A DNA stretch of 64,000 bases from Amanita rubescens. Its lineage: Eukaryota; Basidiomycota; Agaricomycetes; Agaricales; Amanitaceae. A program made the translations under genes and the position numbers. Of the stretch, positions 23,752-35,925 are shown piece by piece (position 1 is the stretch's first letter; the number at the start of each line of letters is the position of its first letter). The stretch is from NCBI GenBank assembly GCA_015039365.1, contig WION01000054.1:124001-188000 (forward strand), read 5' to 3'. The notes beneath the pieces are model-generated. The model searched no databases. It had not been told where the DNA came from and saw only the letters and a list, made by a program, of their open reading frames with translations.

Positions 23752-24329
23752 GACGTTTATTGCGCATCTACCAATTATTGCGCGTCTACCAAGCTCATTG
23801 ACACTGGTATACAACAATTTCAAGTTATTTGAAGCGTGTATAGCGCATTGCAGTCAGTCAGAAGATTCTCTGATTCGTGATCTCAAGGGGCGCATTGTGT
23901 ACGATCCCGCGAAGTGTTATTGGTACTGGTAGTAGCAAATATGGGGCCATTCAGGGAGAAGTCTATTAGTGGAACCGAGTGTGCAGTGAAGTCTACGGCC
24001 TGTCCACGTAGCAATATCGAATATCGTGACACTTGTATCATAATCTAGGCTTCTTTGTCTGTCGAAATCACAATGGGTGTATCTGAATAAACAATTCAAT
24101 ATCCCCCTTTATTGAGCATCCTATCGTGATGCCAAAATTCAGACGAAGCGTTAGCTCCGCCATATTGCGCGCCACAGCGCCTCGAGTATGGACGGAGTAA
24201 TTTGTATTCCGCTACAATTATCTGTCAAGGGCTGATATTTAAAGTGCCCATGTCGACGATCGCGGCCAAGTAAAGCGACAGTTTCGACGCGTTATGTCAC
24301 GCGTCTTTGTCACTCGCATTAGCACAATC
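23752..24329. other. Intergenic
   Basis: 580 bp between the F-box gene and the RFC subunit. Nothing recognised. Confidence 0.5.
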
Positions 24330-25919
24330 ATGTCTCTCTGGGTCGACCAGGTTGTTCTTCTTGTGTTATCATTTACATGGAGCTTATGCGCAGATAGTAC
24401 CGGCCGCGTACACTGGATGATCTTCACTACCACAAGGATTTGTCGGCGAGGCTAAAATCCCTGGTATGTCACCTTTTACGCCGATCGCGTAGAACTCACT
24501 CCCGTCAGGCAGCGTCTGGCGACTTTCCACATATGTTGTTTTATGGACCATCGGGAGCAGGGAAGAAAACTAGGATAAGCTGTACTTTGAGACAGTTGTT
24601 TGGACCAGGGGTAGAGAAGGTATGTATATGTATCCAATTCTTCGCTCAGTTCAAAGTATCAAATGTCCTTCCCAGCTGAAAATCGACCAACGCATATTCT
24701 TGTCGCCATCAAAGCGGAAACTAGAAATCAATCTAGTTCAAAGTAACTACCATATTGAAATTACGCCAAGGTCCGCTACATCTTCATAGGTCGACCGACA
24801 TGATTGTTAATATGTCATAGCGAGGCAGGGAACTTTGATAGAGTAGTGATTCAAGAACTCTTGAAGGAAATTGCCCAAACACAACAAGTAGATTTGAACG
24901 CCAAACAGAGGTTCAAAGGTGTGCTTTTCGAGTATATATCCAATGCAACACAATTAGAACATCCCCACAGTTGTGATCATCAACGAAGCAGACTCTCTAT
25001 CGCGGGATGCTCAAGCCGCTCTTCGACGTACAATGGAGAAATATATGTCTAATATGCGCATCATTCTCTGTGCCAATAGCACAAGTAGGCTCATAGCGCC
25101 TATAAAGAGCAGGTGCTTGCTCATGCGCGTCGCTGCTCCGAGCGAAGGTGACGTCCGTGTGTTTCGATTGCATCTGTGAATTCTAGTTGATCTCCAGGCC
25201 ATCCAGATGCTTACCGTGTTGAATTACGTGGCAAAACGTGTCGGATTTGATTTACCGCCGGAGGCAGCAGACAAGATTGTAGAGGATTCAGAGGGTAATA
25301 TAAGGAAAGCGCTATTAGTCTTAGAAGCCCTCAAAATGCAAACGTTCGTCTTTTCCCCTTCTTATTTATTGGTGATTGGTAAAGTTCTATGGACAACAGA
25401 CCCGATTTGAGTGGCCCTCTGTCAATCGCTAAACCTGACTGGGAGACATACTGTCACAAGGTGGCGGACCTTATTATTGGGGAACAAAGCCCAGCTCGTG
25501 TGTTGGAAGTTAGAAGCAAGCTCTATGAGTTGTTGAGCCATTGCATTCCTCCAACGGTCATTTTGAAGGTTCAGTACCTTGTAGCCGTGGTTCTCTCCTT
25601 GTCTGATGAACCATTACCAGACCGTTGCTGACCGCGTCATTGAAAAGGTGGACGAAACTCTGAAGGCAGATATCGTGCATTGGGCTGCATTTTACGTCTG
25701 TTTACATACTCCTGTGGCCGAATGAATACTGACCTGTTGTCACAGGAAGTTCGCATGCGCAATGGGAACAAAAAGATATTCCATCTAGAGGCATGGGTTG
25801 TGAAAGTGATGAGTCTATATAAGGTGAAATAGATTGATCTCGGAGGAGTAGAACACCTCACTAATTTTCGTTCCTTACAGCACTTCTTTTATGATATCGA
25901 TATGTCTGAGTTCGATTAA
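24330..25919 (+). CDS. RFC5: Replication factor C small subunit (human RFC3 / yeast Rfc5 type)
   Basis: Clamp-loader subunit that helps open PCNA and load it on primed DNA. Exons assemble from MSLWVDQ|YRPRTLDDLHYHKDLSARLKSL onward. Walker A is YGPSGAGKKT; FGPGVEKLKID, NYHIEITPSEAGN, VIQELLKEIAQTQQVD, VVIINEADSLS (Walker B region, NEAD rather than DEAD as is typical for this subunit), AQAALRRTMEKY, and LIAPIKSRCL (the SRC arginine-finger motif) all match the RFC3/Rfc5 orthologue group. C-terminal collar domain: SIAKPDWETYCHKVADLI, LYELLSHCIPP, ADIVHWAAFYE, NGNKKIFHLEAWVVKVM. Multiple 45-90 bp introns; stop TAA at 25917-25919. The yeast numbering differs from human, hence the symbol is by yeast orthology. 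Confidence 0.92.
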
Positions 25920-27839
25920 GTCCCTCATATTGTACTTTAATTCGCCTATTGCATGTAAATATAACGGTATGCTAGTCTGAATATCATTATATCCATCTAC
26001 CAAAGTGAATCAAGGGGCATCAGGGAGTCCTAGAGATACGAGTAACGCAGGTCTGGCGGCACCGATGCATTTATTGCTACGCATGATGCACAATGCTTCT
26101 GAATTCCTGGAGTTGCATTCATACCTCTTGAACGTGACGAAGGGGGGGAATTTTGGGCTGGACAAGATAGTTCGGTGTATCGCTGTTGCAGTTAAAATCA
26201 CGAAAGTGTCACCATTCCCAGGCAAGTTACAGGTAAGCACTGCGTCTACGTCCTCCACCGCTTACAGCAGACGCCTTGAGGTTTGTCTGCGAATACTGCA
26301 TCTATGGCTTATGAGACATGCAGATTAACTGAATAGGTACCGGCGCATACGCGGATCGATTGCACATTTCTTTCGAAAGCGACTAACCATCGACATGGGT
26401 TTTTGGAATCCCGCGATCAACTGCCCGGAATACGCAACCCCTTTGGCGTTCTGGGGTGATGAAACCACAATGATAATTATCAGTATTCAACTCGGTTGAT
26501 AAAGATTGAACGTTTGGCGATACTGCTAGCTGGCACCAGGAACTTGGGTTACGCCAATAGTAGTTTTTTTCTTCTTTCGTCCATGGAGCAAAAGCGGCGC
26601 ATTGAAGATAACCGGACACCTCCAAAGGCATCGTGCTAGAAGAGGGAGGCGTAGCCGACTGTGCTTGAATGTCTTCGGGGGTGGCTTCTCGCTTTTCGGG
26701 GTTACAACACCCTCGCGCTCGCCTACCGATAAGGAATGGTGAAATCTACCTGAGGATAAAGCGGCAGAAGACCACATGAAAAGGACCAAGTCGCATTGTG
26801 TCTGGAGACACCCTGTTTTGAGGGTCTTACCCTAGTAGGAGGTAATCTGATTAAGGATCTCTCGCCCACCAGACAGACCCCCGCATGCTCTCCATTCCAA
26901 GTATTTTTAATGTAAGAACACGTTCCTGTGGCAATATTTCTTCCCAGAGGGCCGACTCAAATGCTGTAAGAGGCACATCAAACTGTCAGACCAGTGCACG
27001 AAGGTTAAAGCGGCCTCATGGCCTGGAATTGCCAGGTGATCGTACGTATCTATGATTCTGTTCTGACGTCGGCGGCTTCTGTCAACAAGAAGGCCAGCGA
27101 GGTGACTAATGCATTTTTGAATGTTTCAAGGCTAGCCACGATTGCTTTACATAGAAGGGCCAAAATGTGGAACGCGGACGTATTGAGCCGTCTTTGTCCA
27201 GACGCCACGGTCGGCGTTTCTTGCGCCTAGATCCATAGACCCTGCGGCTTGTCTAGTCCGTCCTCTCGTTGACATTGGAGCATCATTCGAAAATATACAT
27301 TCCTGGTCTTGAGCAGTTACATAACGCATGGTTCCGCTTCTTTTGGAAACTACTGCGGCAATGGGGATTATGATTTTTTGACATATTGACATCTTGAATC
27401 AAAAGACTGAAAACATACCTACGACTGAACGGCAATTTCATGGGCCATTGAAACCTCTCCGAATCCCGCAGCGCTACCGCACTCCTGGGCAACTGCTTTC
27501 GGAGATGACGAAATCCCGCTTTGGACTTTCGATTTGTAAGAAACACGTTGGTTATACGTGATGACGCTTGGTGATACAGGTCCGTGGTAGGGGCCTCGAT
27601 CTCGGCTCGCATCTGTGGCGGAAAGAATCAAGGGAGGTGTAACATGGCCAGTATCATCGCTCAAACGATATTTTGCGGTTATATGAATTATGGTTCAATT
27701 TACTACGTAACGACCACGACGAACGTGCGCGAGGAACCGAAGGTCCCGCTAATGCTTGATTTCCCATGTCTACGTACTACGTGGTAAGCAACCCTTCACG
27801 CTACTTGTACTCGAATCGTCAAATCAGGCAGTAAAGATA
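25920..27839. other. 1.9 kb without recognisable genes
   Basis: Several short ORFs (for example 26005-26328 and 27018-27230 plus, 26526-26789 minus) lack domains, splice-linked neighbours or family likeness. It could hold a decayed gene. Confidence 0.45.
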
Positions 27840-28830
27840 CTAGACTGAATTATATTCATCTTCCACGGAGTGTACGAAACCTATCAACTGAACATACGTC
27901 ATCAAACGGAGTTGAGTTAATTGGACGTCCATCGATAAGACTCACCAGCTCATGACGCTTCTCACCCAGTGCTTTCCCCAGGCTAGTCTTGAGCCTGTCT
28001 TTGATGTGTAAGAGTTTATCGTGGAAATGCTGAATCGCACTCGATGGCAGAGCTGGATCCCCAGGAGGTGCGTGCAGTGCGCTGAAGTCGCAGATTATCA
28101 GTTAGCATGATAAGCGAGATATACACGTTCCCGTTTAACGTACTGATTTGTTACAGCACTGTAGGCGGCGCAACGCATCACGCCTGTCGGATTTGTTGAG
28201 CCTGGACCTCGAGTCGGATACGAACAAAAGAGTCCGACGGACCAAACGCCCCGATAGCATCAAGTCTATCTGCGTCTTGTACGCAATGCAATTCGACACA
28301 CTCATCGTGCCATTTGGTCCATTGCCCTGTTTCTCTTAACTTTTTCTCGGTTGTCCAAGATACGTTATCAACAATTAGAGCAATCTGTCGTGCTCTTCCA
28401 TCGTCGATCAGATTAATGCCATGCTCGTCTTTGACGCGCTGAAAAAAGGGTAAAAAGAATGAATAGGGTCCGCTAGCTTGTTCTGGACCTATATATTTTT
28501 TATCTAGCACATCATGTAGAATTGCCGCTGAATAGATATAGACGGTGTATCAGAATCAGAATCCTTTCATTTGGTGAAGAAGTACCTAACTCCACAGTCA
28601 GGAGGTCAGGGTTGGGATTGAGCGAACGTGCAATCGCCAAAGCGGTCCTTCGGACGCGTTGCACTGTGATTTGACGCGTCAGAATCAGATGTCGAAACTC
28701 GTCTCAACGGCTGGCTGCTCAACCGCTCACCGTGGAAGGCATCATGAGAAGGATCATACCGAGACATGGTCCCTATCATAATCTTTTCAGCTTCATTTAT
28801 GACGGCAATTTCCTGAACTGTCGGATACAT
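27840..28830 (-). CDS. HD-domain metal-dependent phosphohydrolase, 228 aa
   Basis: Six exons on the minus strand: 28830-28731, 28663-28586, 28527-28243, 28183-28144, 28081-27946 and 27887-27840, all in phase. The HD superfamily pattern is complete: H (SHDAFHVQRV), HD (AILHDVLD) and a distal D (VQDADRLDAIGAFG). These ligate the metal(s) in enzymes hydrolysing nucleotide or other phosphates. IVDNVSWTTEKKLR and MRCAAYSA are typical of the fungal/bacterial YedJ-like group. It ends FVHSVEDEYNSV. It is divergent from the ZIP gene with only 136 bp between start codons. Substrate unknown. Confidence 0.86.
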
Positions 28831-28966
28831 CGAGGTTGGAGGGGATTTGACAATCACGGCCGGTTGGCCGAGAACGTTGATCAGAGTCGGCCGGCCAGTC
28901 CGGGCTTGGGCGCAGCCTTGGCGCGGCGTCGCCATCAGGTTCAACACACTTTCGACACGCACTCAC
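28831..28966. promoter_or_regulatory. Shared divergent promoter, HD phosphohydrolase / ZIP transporter
   Basis: Only 136 bp separate the two opposed ATGs, so both transcripts must be driven from this interval. No clear TATA box on either side. Confidence 0.5.
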
Positions 28967-30957
28967 ATGTACAGGCGGGTATCGCTGTTCTTTCTCATTG
29001 CTCTTTGTTCCTATTACGCGTTTGGTTCACATGTAGGCGACGCACATGATAATCTCAGTGGGAATTTCGCGGCGGATGTGGTAAAAGTATATGTGCGTTA
29101 GTCTGTGAACGTGACTTGCAGTTCCAGCACTGAATTGACGCCATAGGAAGAAGATATAGCTAAATGTGAAGCCGTGCGGACGCTGAGCGCAGTAAAGCAC
29201 GCAGTAGAAGAGTCGGAGTCGCCGATTATGCGCCAAGTCTTTGCTTGGCTTTTTCCCTTTGGACCAGCGTGGAATTCTGTCCTTGGGACGTTCTACATTA
29301 GTTCGTAAGTCCATTCGGCCACATTGAAATGCAACACTGAGGAACTGGATGGCCTCGTTACATGCGCAGCGTGCCAAATTTTATTCTTGCATTCATACCC
29401 GCCGAGATTAGCACAGATACCCTCAATACTATGACAGCATTCGCTGTAAGTTTCCGACCGCTATCATATGATGCAATTCATTCATGTTGTCAGACGGGTG
29501 GCCTCTTGTCGGACGTTTTCCTTCATTTGGTTCCTCATTCATTTATGGGCGAAAGTCAAGGCCACGGCGTGCAGGTCAGAGTGGTAGAAGAGAAGAGAAA
29601 TATCCTGATCGGGTAACGTTCACGATTCGCTAAAGTGCTTTAGCCTCACCTTACCATCACAGTCTCGGTATCTTCGTTGGTTTTGCGTCATTCTTCTTTA
29701 TGGAGAAGACGCTCAGGGTGCTGGGCGGTGATAGTGGAGATACCGGTCACTCGCACTCACATTCTATCGACAAACCGGGCAGTAGCCATGCAACGGGTGT
29801 CGATAAGAACGGAATGACATCCGACAATCTTCGTGAACGTAAAAAGACTGGCGTCATAGGGACAGAAAACCCGGGCGAACATGCGAAGTCGGGAACCGGC
29901 CCATCTAAATTATCTGCTTACCTTAATCTGTTTGGGGATTTTGTACACAACATGTGAGCATGTTTACGACACTTTGACGAATAAGCTAATGGAGGGTCCC
30001 CAGAACGGATGGATTAGCGTAAGTTATACGGGAATCTCCTCAGGGATAGAGCTCATTTAACAATAGCATGTCTGCCTCATTCTATGCATCACCGCTTATT
30101 GGCGCCACCACCACACTCGCGTGCTTCGCGCATGAAATACCCCACGAGATCGCAGATTATTCAATTCTCGTTCGGAGCGGGTTCTCTAAAAGACAAGCCA
30201 TGCAATCTCAATTTCTCACTGCCATTGGTGCCTTTGTGCGTATCCACACTCGTGACAAACTTAATCGATTGTTTAATTTATTGGCGCCGCTTATCCTCCA
30301 TCCTATCTACGATTTCTTCTCCGCAACTCGTGACATCACTGATATGAATCCATCATATGACGCTTACTCAGGTTGGGTGGGTCTTTCCGAGAATAATGTG
30401 AAAGGCAATGTCAATCAATTGAACTGAGCAGGACATTCATCGGAATTGCGGTCCATAATGCCACATCCGCAGGCACACATCAAGCATCGACAGATCTGGC
30501 TTCAGGTGTGCGGCAAGATGCCAGAGGTATTTTAGGTACAACGACCTTGCTGTCCGATTTGGTATGCTCACTAAGTTATCGTGGCCGAGCTACTTTGCTA
30601 ACGGTGGCGTTACTCTGATAGGTTATTCCATTCGTGGCTGGAGGCTTTCTTTATATCGGCGCAGTGGCTGTTTTGCCAACGTGAGTCATCATCACCTATT
30701 TCGTGAATTGGTGGTCGTGTGCCGCGAAAAGACTAGGAACAATACATTCACTCCGTGAAACACTTCCTCGACGAGACCAAAATATGGGGACCGTGCTGAC
30801 ATAATATCTTCCAGGCTATTAGAGGAAAGTAAGAGTGGGAAGCAGGCAGTTAGAGAGGTGAGGAATCACAATGTCCCTCGAAGCAATCACATGGTGACAT
30901 CAATATTAGTTTGCGGCAATGGCATTCGGTGTCATTTGCATGTTTCTGGTCGCGTGA
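28967..30957 (+). CDS. ZIP-family zinc transporter (KE4/Yke4-like)
   Basis: Multipass membrane protein that moves Zn2+ towards the cytosol, usually in ER/Golgi for the KE4 branch. Exon 1 encodes a signal-anchor (MYRRVSLFFLIALCSYYAFG). Later exons give TGGLLSDVFLHLVPHSF, a His-rich luminal/cytosolic loop (GDTGHSHSHS), DFVHNITDGLA (part on a 15-nt exon at 30004-30018), ACFAHEIPHEIADYSILVRSG (the HEIPHE metal site in TM5) and TLLSDLVIPFVAGGFLYIGAVAVLP. It ends FAAMAFGVICMFLVA with TGA at 30955-30957. The junction between GAFV (about 30235) and TFIGIAVHNA (from about 30433) is not resolved: the simplest solution needs a GC-type donor or a missed exon. Confidence 0.87.
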
Positions 30958-31713
30958 GTATTGTTATCCCAATGGTGATTAGCCATCTAAAAGCGGGACT
31001 AGTTGGAATGAGTAGACACAAATGCTGTTGTATACCCATATGTATTGAGGATATTCTTACACGTCCGCCCGGCACGGTCGGATCCAATTGTGACGTCGGG
31101 AGGCAGATGGAGGTGAGAAGCGGGCGCGGCTGCCACGTGGAAGACGGCCGGAAAGGGCAAGAAGAAGGCCGCGCAGGCGCCGAATGGACCGAAGAACGTG
31201 CGTAGCGGTTATGCCAACGTAATCCGTTGTGAGCCCGGTTAGCCGCAGCCTTATTTTTCTACATAACCTCCGCTGTGCTGCCCCAACGCACCCCACTACT
31301 CTCTCCAACCCATTCTGGCCCCAATTACTCGCTACCACTACCATAACCCAGGCCCTGTCCATCAGCCAAAAAAAAGCTTATACGTGACATAGGTCCGATC
31401 ACCTTTATTCCGGCGATTGATGTCCAATATAATTTAGTGTCCTAAATAGCCTACCCTTCCCCTCTCTTTTTTTTTTAGGTCTCGCGTTCTTCTCGCTCTC
31501 AGACCATCACAGCCTTTTATTTTCCGGCTTTCCGGCTCCCCTCATTGCTTTCAGCTTAACTTCAACACTTCCGCCACCACGTCGACCACGACAAGCATCC
31601 TTTGGTCGTCCCCGGGACGATCTTCCTCTTCCCTGCATCCAACAGTTGATGCAAGATACCCCAACGCTCCCAGCACACATTTGATTCCACATACCTTGTA
31701 CACCAATCGTACC
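30958..31713. other. Intergenic, pyrimidine-rich leader region
   Basis: 755 bp before the Nudix gene. A T10-like pyrimidine tract (about 31466-31478) is typical of fungal core promoters without TATA. No gene recognised. Confidence 0.5.
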
Positions 31714-32377
31714 ATGGGTACCAAAGGTCGTGCCACTCCGCGTATCGTATGCTGCGCCATACCCATCTCAAGAGCAGCAGGAAAAGTGCTAGTGGTGACG
31801 AGTCGCAAACGTCCCCACTATTGGGTCTGTGAGTCATCTCTACCGTGCTTCTCCACCCTTCCAACCCCATACACAACTTTTTTTTCTCTCTTTCCCCGTT
31901 TGGCTTGCCAAGATCTATTACTAACATGCTGTTGTAGTACCTAAAGGTGGTTTTGAACCAACGGATATACAGTTGGAGGCTGCAGCCTCGAGAGAAGCTT
32001 TGGAAGAAGGTCTTGCCCTTTGTCATCTCCGTCTCGTCACCTCCTAATTCTCGTCTTTCCCCTATCTGTCCACGCGCGTCATTCAATGCCCTTCTCATCA
32101 CCTGAATTGCTTCTTTTACTCCTTCATTACGCTAACAGCGGGAGTACGCGGAACAATTACAAGATACGTAATAACGATACCGACCCCAGCGGTGACGTAT
32201 CACTTTTATGAACTCGACGTTGTCGCGCTCGAGTCGGATTGGCCTGAGGGCAGAGAACGGCGGAGGGAATGGGTGGACTACGCTGAGGCTGTTCGGCGGT
32301 TAGAGTGGAAAGCTGAGCTTGCCCATGGTCTCAAGTCATCGTCTCTAGCCCCCAGGTCACGTCAGCACGTAAGTTAG
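31714..32377 (+). CDS. Nudix diphosphoinositol polyphosphate phosphohydrolase (Aps1/Ddp1-like)
   Basis: Three exons, 31714-31828, 31938-32009 and 32139-32377, give 141 aa. The N-terminus RIVCCAIPIS..KVLVVTSRKRPHYWVLPKGG is the standard DIPP entry, followed by the Nudix box GGFEPTDIQLEAAASREALEEAG with the REALEE core (G-x5-E-x7-RE-x-EE-x-G). The family removes beta-phosphates from inositol pyrophosphates and cleaves diadenosine polyphosphates. Intron 2 has an unusual GTCTTG donor. The C-terminus (SRQHVS) reads through a possible GTAAGT donor to TAG, so a further exon is possible. Confidence 0.85.
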
Positions 32378-35300
32378 GCAGAATACGAAGGAAAGGATGA
32401 CAAAGTACGTTAGTCGTTTGACCCACTTTACCCCCTTTTGACTTGTGGCGTCGGTTGTAATTTAGCATGACTGCCTATTCCTTGGTCCGCAGCGTGCCAA
32501 GACGAAAACTCGCATCTCTCCTCTTAATGTCTTATGTCTCCTGTCCCAACCCTTTGCTATCCCTGTCGACATAGAAGGCCGCCCTGCATCTCCATCACTT
32601 CTCGTTTTCTTCGCATTCATGTCACGCCATCTTGATGACCAATACCAAGCACAGAGAATGCCTGAATTCTGCGAAATTTCCCGCAATTACCAAAGCATCT
32701 GATCAGCGACCCTTAAAGAAAATACACAGTCCAGAGCAATTTTCGTTGTCCTTTGTTCAACATGTATACCACGCTCTTCATTCATTGTCACCATTTTTCG
32801 ATTCCATAATGCTGACGCGGGGCCGAGAATTACACACACATTTTATATGGAGTTCGTCACTGCCCGTACTCGTATGAACGTTTCAACCCTTGCATGAGAT
32901 CCCCCGCTCTGCCACAGGTTCTTGTTACTTTGATTTGGTGGTTCGCATTACACGGACAGTAGTGACGCAATTTAGCATATAGACTTCGCTTTCACGCATT
33001 ATAGTAATTTTTACATTCATTATTTAATTGCTTTTACATTCCTTTTTCTCACATTGTTCAACGTTCAACGTTCAACCTCTTCCCGCGAATACTGGAACCC
33101 TCTTAACGCAATACGTATGCTCTATGTGCACATGATGCCGAAAAGATATATTCGGTTCCTGAGGCAGCCTGACGTGCCGTTGAATTGATTTCAGTCTGAG
33201 CCGAGTGTACCGTATAGCTCCGAGAGGTGTGCTCAGCTATGGAGGCTTGGAGGTATAAATAGTCTAACCAAGACTGGGCAGATCAACGTGACACATTTTG
33301 TATTACTATTAGATCTGAAGGGTCATCAACCTTTTGCGTAATTATTAAGGACGCCTGACTCCTCCTGGTGCTGTCATATCCGCTGACCCTATATTGCTCA
33401 GCGTCCAGTGTTCACGCCATTATCAAGCCGGGTTCGGTGGGTGTCACTGAAGCGTTACAACTTGAGTTGATTTCCTCGTCACAGGCCAGCACGCGACTTG
33501 ACTTGTAGACGCACGCGAGTCATGTTATCCTAGCACTACCGTGATATCTTCCATATGCCATCATTTGGGACTAAACCTCAAAGGTATAGTGGTGGAAAAA
33601 AATTTCTTGAAGCAGTCGGATAGATGACAATGGTATAGGTACAACAGAAACTCTTGCTCAAGGTCGCTGCTATATAATGGCACGCGACCCCAAGCCTGAC
33701 TCGTTTTGACTGGCCAGAGGTATTCACAACTATACGACTCTCCACATACCACACCCAACATATCCACCAACTATCAGATTTACCATGATTCACGATCGCT
33801 GCATATGAAATGTGAAAACGTGAAAGTCTCAGGCCCGTCCCACAATGACTCACGACATAGCAATGAAAAAGGTGACGAGATACTAATACTATTGAATATG
33901 TCAAGACATCGTATTACTGTATTCAGCGCCATACCGTTTTTGGACAAAAAATGTTAATCTCGCAAGTCATTCCACGCGTACGGGGCTTCTGACGATCCGA
34001 GGCGCCAGAAGATCAGTTGAGCCCTGTAGGCGAAGCGCCCAACGGTGGTTGAGTCACGCCGTGTTTTATGCTCCCATATCTCCGCAGCGCTCTATGGGCG
34101 TATCTTCCGGCAATGGTACACCGACTTGAGCGGCACATACAAGTTGTACAACAATTAATGCGCCGTGGTGCGACAGGTTGCATCGCGCGCACTGTAATAA
34201 TAGCAGGCACGGCGTAGGCCTAACTCCCACCCGTTACCGACGATAAACACGTTATTATCCTCACAGATCTCGTCCAGTTTGAGCTTTGAAGGTGCAATAT
34301 TTTTCCTCAATGTGCGGCGCGTTGGATTAAACGCTGGGGTTAGGTTTCCGCGCCCTGCGCGCTTCATATCATTGGTCATTCTCGTTTTCTAGAAAACCAA
34401 ATCCTTTAACGGGTTATATGACCTCGGTGGTAAGCGCCAGTCCGGTGTATTGTAGGTACATGTATATGCACCGGATGGAATCAACATCTTATATCCGAAG
34501 TAAGCCTAATTTGTGCCTATCGATTACATCGCGATATTGAGAGATTGTAGGCGTAGCACACGCGGCAGTAAGTCAAAGCTCAGAACACTGCTATCCGGAC
34601 CATCGGTAATTCTATTAATGGCATCGAGGGCAAAGAAAAAGACAGGGAGTCCCACTAGTCCTTTGTGACATATATAGTGAAGGCTGACGACTACTTGTCC
34701 CAAAAATGACCCGCCTGGCGCTAGTACAACGTAACGCAAAATGCTCGGGCTCGCGCCATTGACTCCAATGGTCCGACCGACGTCTACAGCATCGCGCCTC
34801 ATGGAGAACGTACGCGTTGACGAGGGGACCGACGTCCGCGGCATAGAATTTCTAATGGTTCTTAGTTCATAGCCTTAGGCCGCGTTGCATGTCAAAGCAA
34901 AAACTTGCTCAATAACACGTTCCGCATCGCCTAGGTCATAGTGGGGACTTACAACCTCACTCGCGATCGATGGCTGTAAAGCGCCTCGTGTTCATCGCGT
35001 GGTGGGAGCGGGGGGAGCATTACGTTAGCAACAAACAACGCGGTCCAAAAAAGGAAACGCGGGGAGATGCTTTTGTATTCTTTGATTGGGTAAGTAACGC
35101 TCTTGCTTTTGTTCTCTGTGAGATAATATAACACGCTCTTATTGTAGACAATAAGGCTATGAAAATTCGAGGGAAAATCAAGAGTCTGCCCATTTTTTTG
35201 TCCCAAGAATCAACACCGGGTGCTCTCTTGCGTACAAAAACCATTTTTTGACCTTTTTCATGCTCAATGCAGGATCTTTCTTTCAATTTCAGATTTAGTA

Positions 35301-35925
35301 AGCTTATCACATCTAGGTGTAACCCTGAAGCGCATGGCTGCGTTTTGGGCTGTGCGCATTTACCTTCCTGGAGTTCGAGTCGCGTGAAGAGCAGCGGCGT
35401 GGTCGGATTGCTGTATGAACCGCCGGTGTTCAACGCGTTTTCACGCGACAGGAACATTCCTCGAAATGTACAACGGTAAATTTTCGGCTTTCTAATTTTA
35501 ACTAGATTAACCATGCTCTCCGATTCTCAGCGGCGCCTTGCTGTGTGAGACGTTTAATTATCTCTCAAGATGGTCGACATCCGACTTCTTTCGCATTGCT
35601 TTAAGGGCAATCGAGCTCATCGTGGTGCTTAGGAGACGCAACGTTGCAAGAATCAAAGGTAAATGTGCACCGATAGCGAATGTCACCGGATATCGGTGCT
35701 CTGAGTTTTGCGTCATACCTTCCCTTACCTGCCATTTATGGTAAGCATTCCATTTATGTTGCGCAGCGTCCGTACCGACGATCTAGGATGGGGTCGGTAT
35801 CTCAGAATCGGGTTAACCTGTCACCACACCGCTTTGGCATCGGTGGGCACTCGAGGTATAAATGAACCCCGCATCCTCAGGCTACGGTATTCTTCCAACA
35901 TACTTTCTCTTTGGCATGAGATACG
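32378..35925. other. 3.5 kb gene-poor interval
   Basis: The longest interval without a recognised gene. ORFs at 34524-34844, 35020-35514 (minus) and 33578-33904 (minus) show no motif and no splice continuation. An isolated TATAAATA at 33254-33261 has no coding frame behind it. It could contain ncRNA, an orphan gene or decayed sequence. Confidence 0.45.
35857..35863 (+). promoter_or_regulatory. TATA box, TEA-domain gene
   Basis: TATAAAT 62 bp before the ATG at 35926, within GAGGTATAAATG. Confidence 0.5.

Noticed and set aside
24330..25919. NEAD in place of DEAD as a loss-of-function sign in the RFC subunit
   Set aside because: The RFC3/Rfc5 orthologue group naturally has this change, so it is not unusual.
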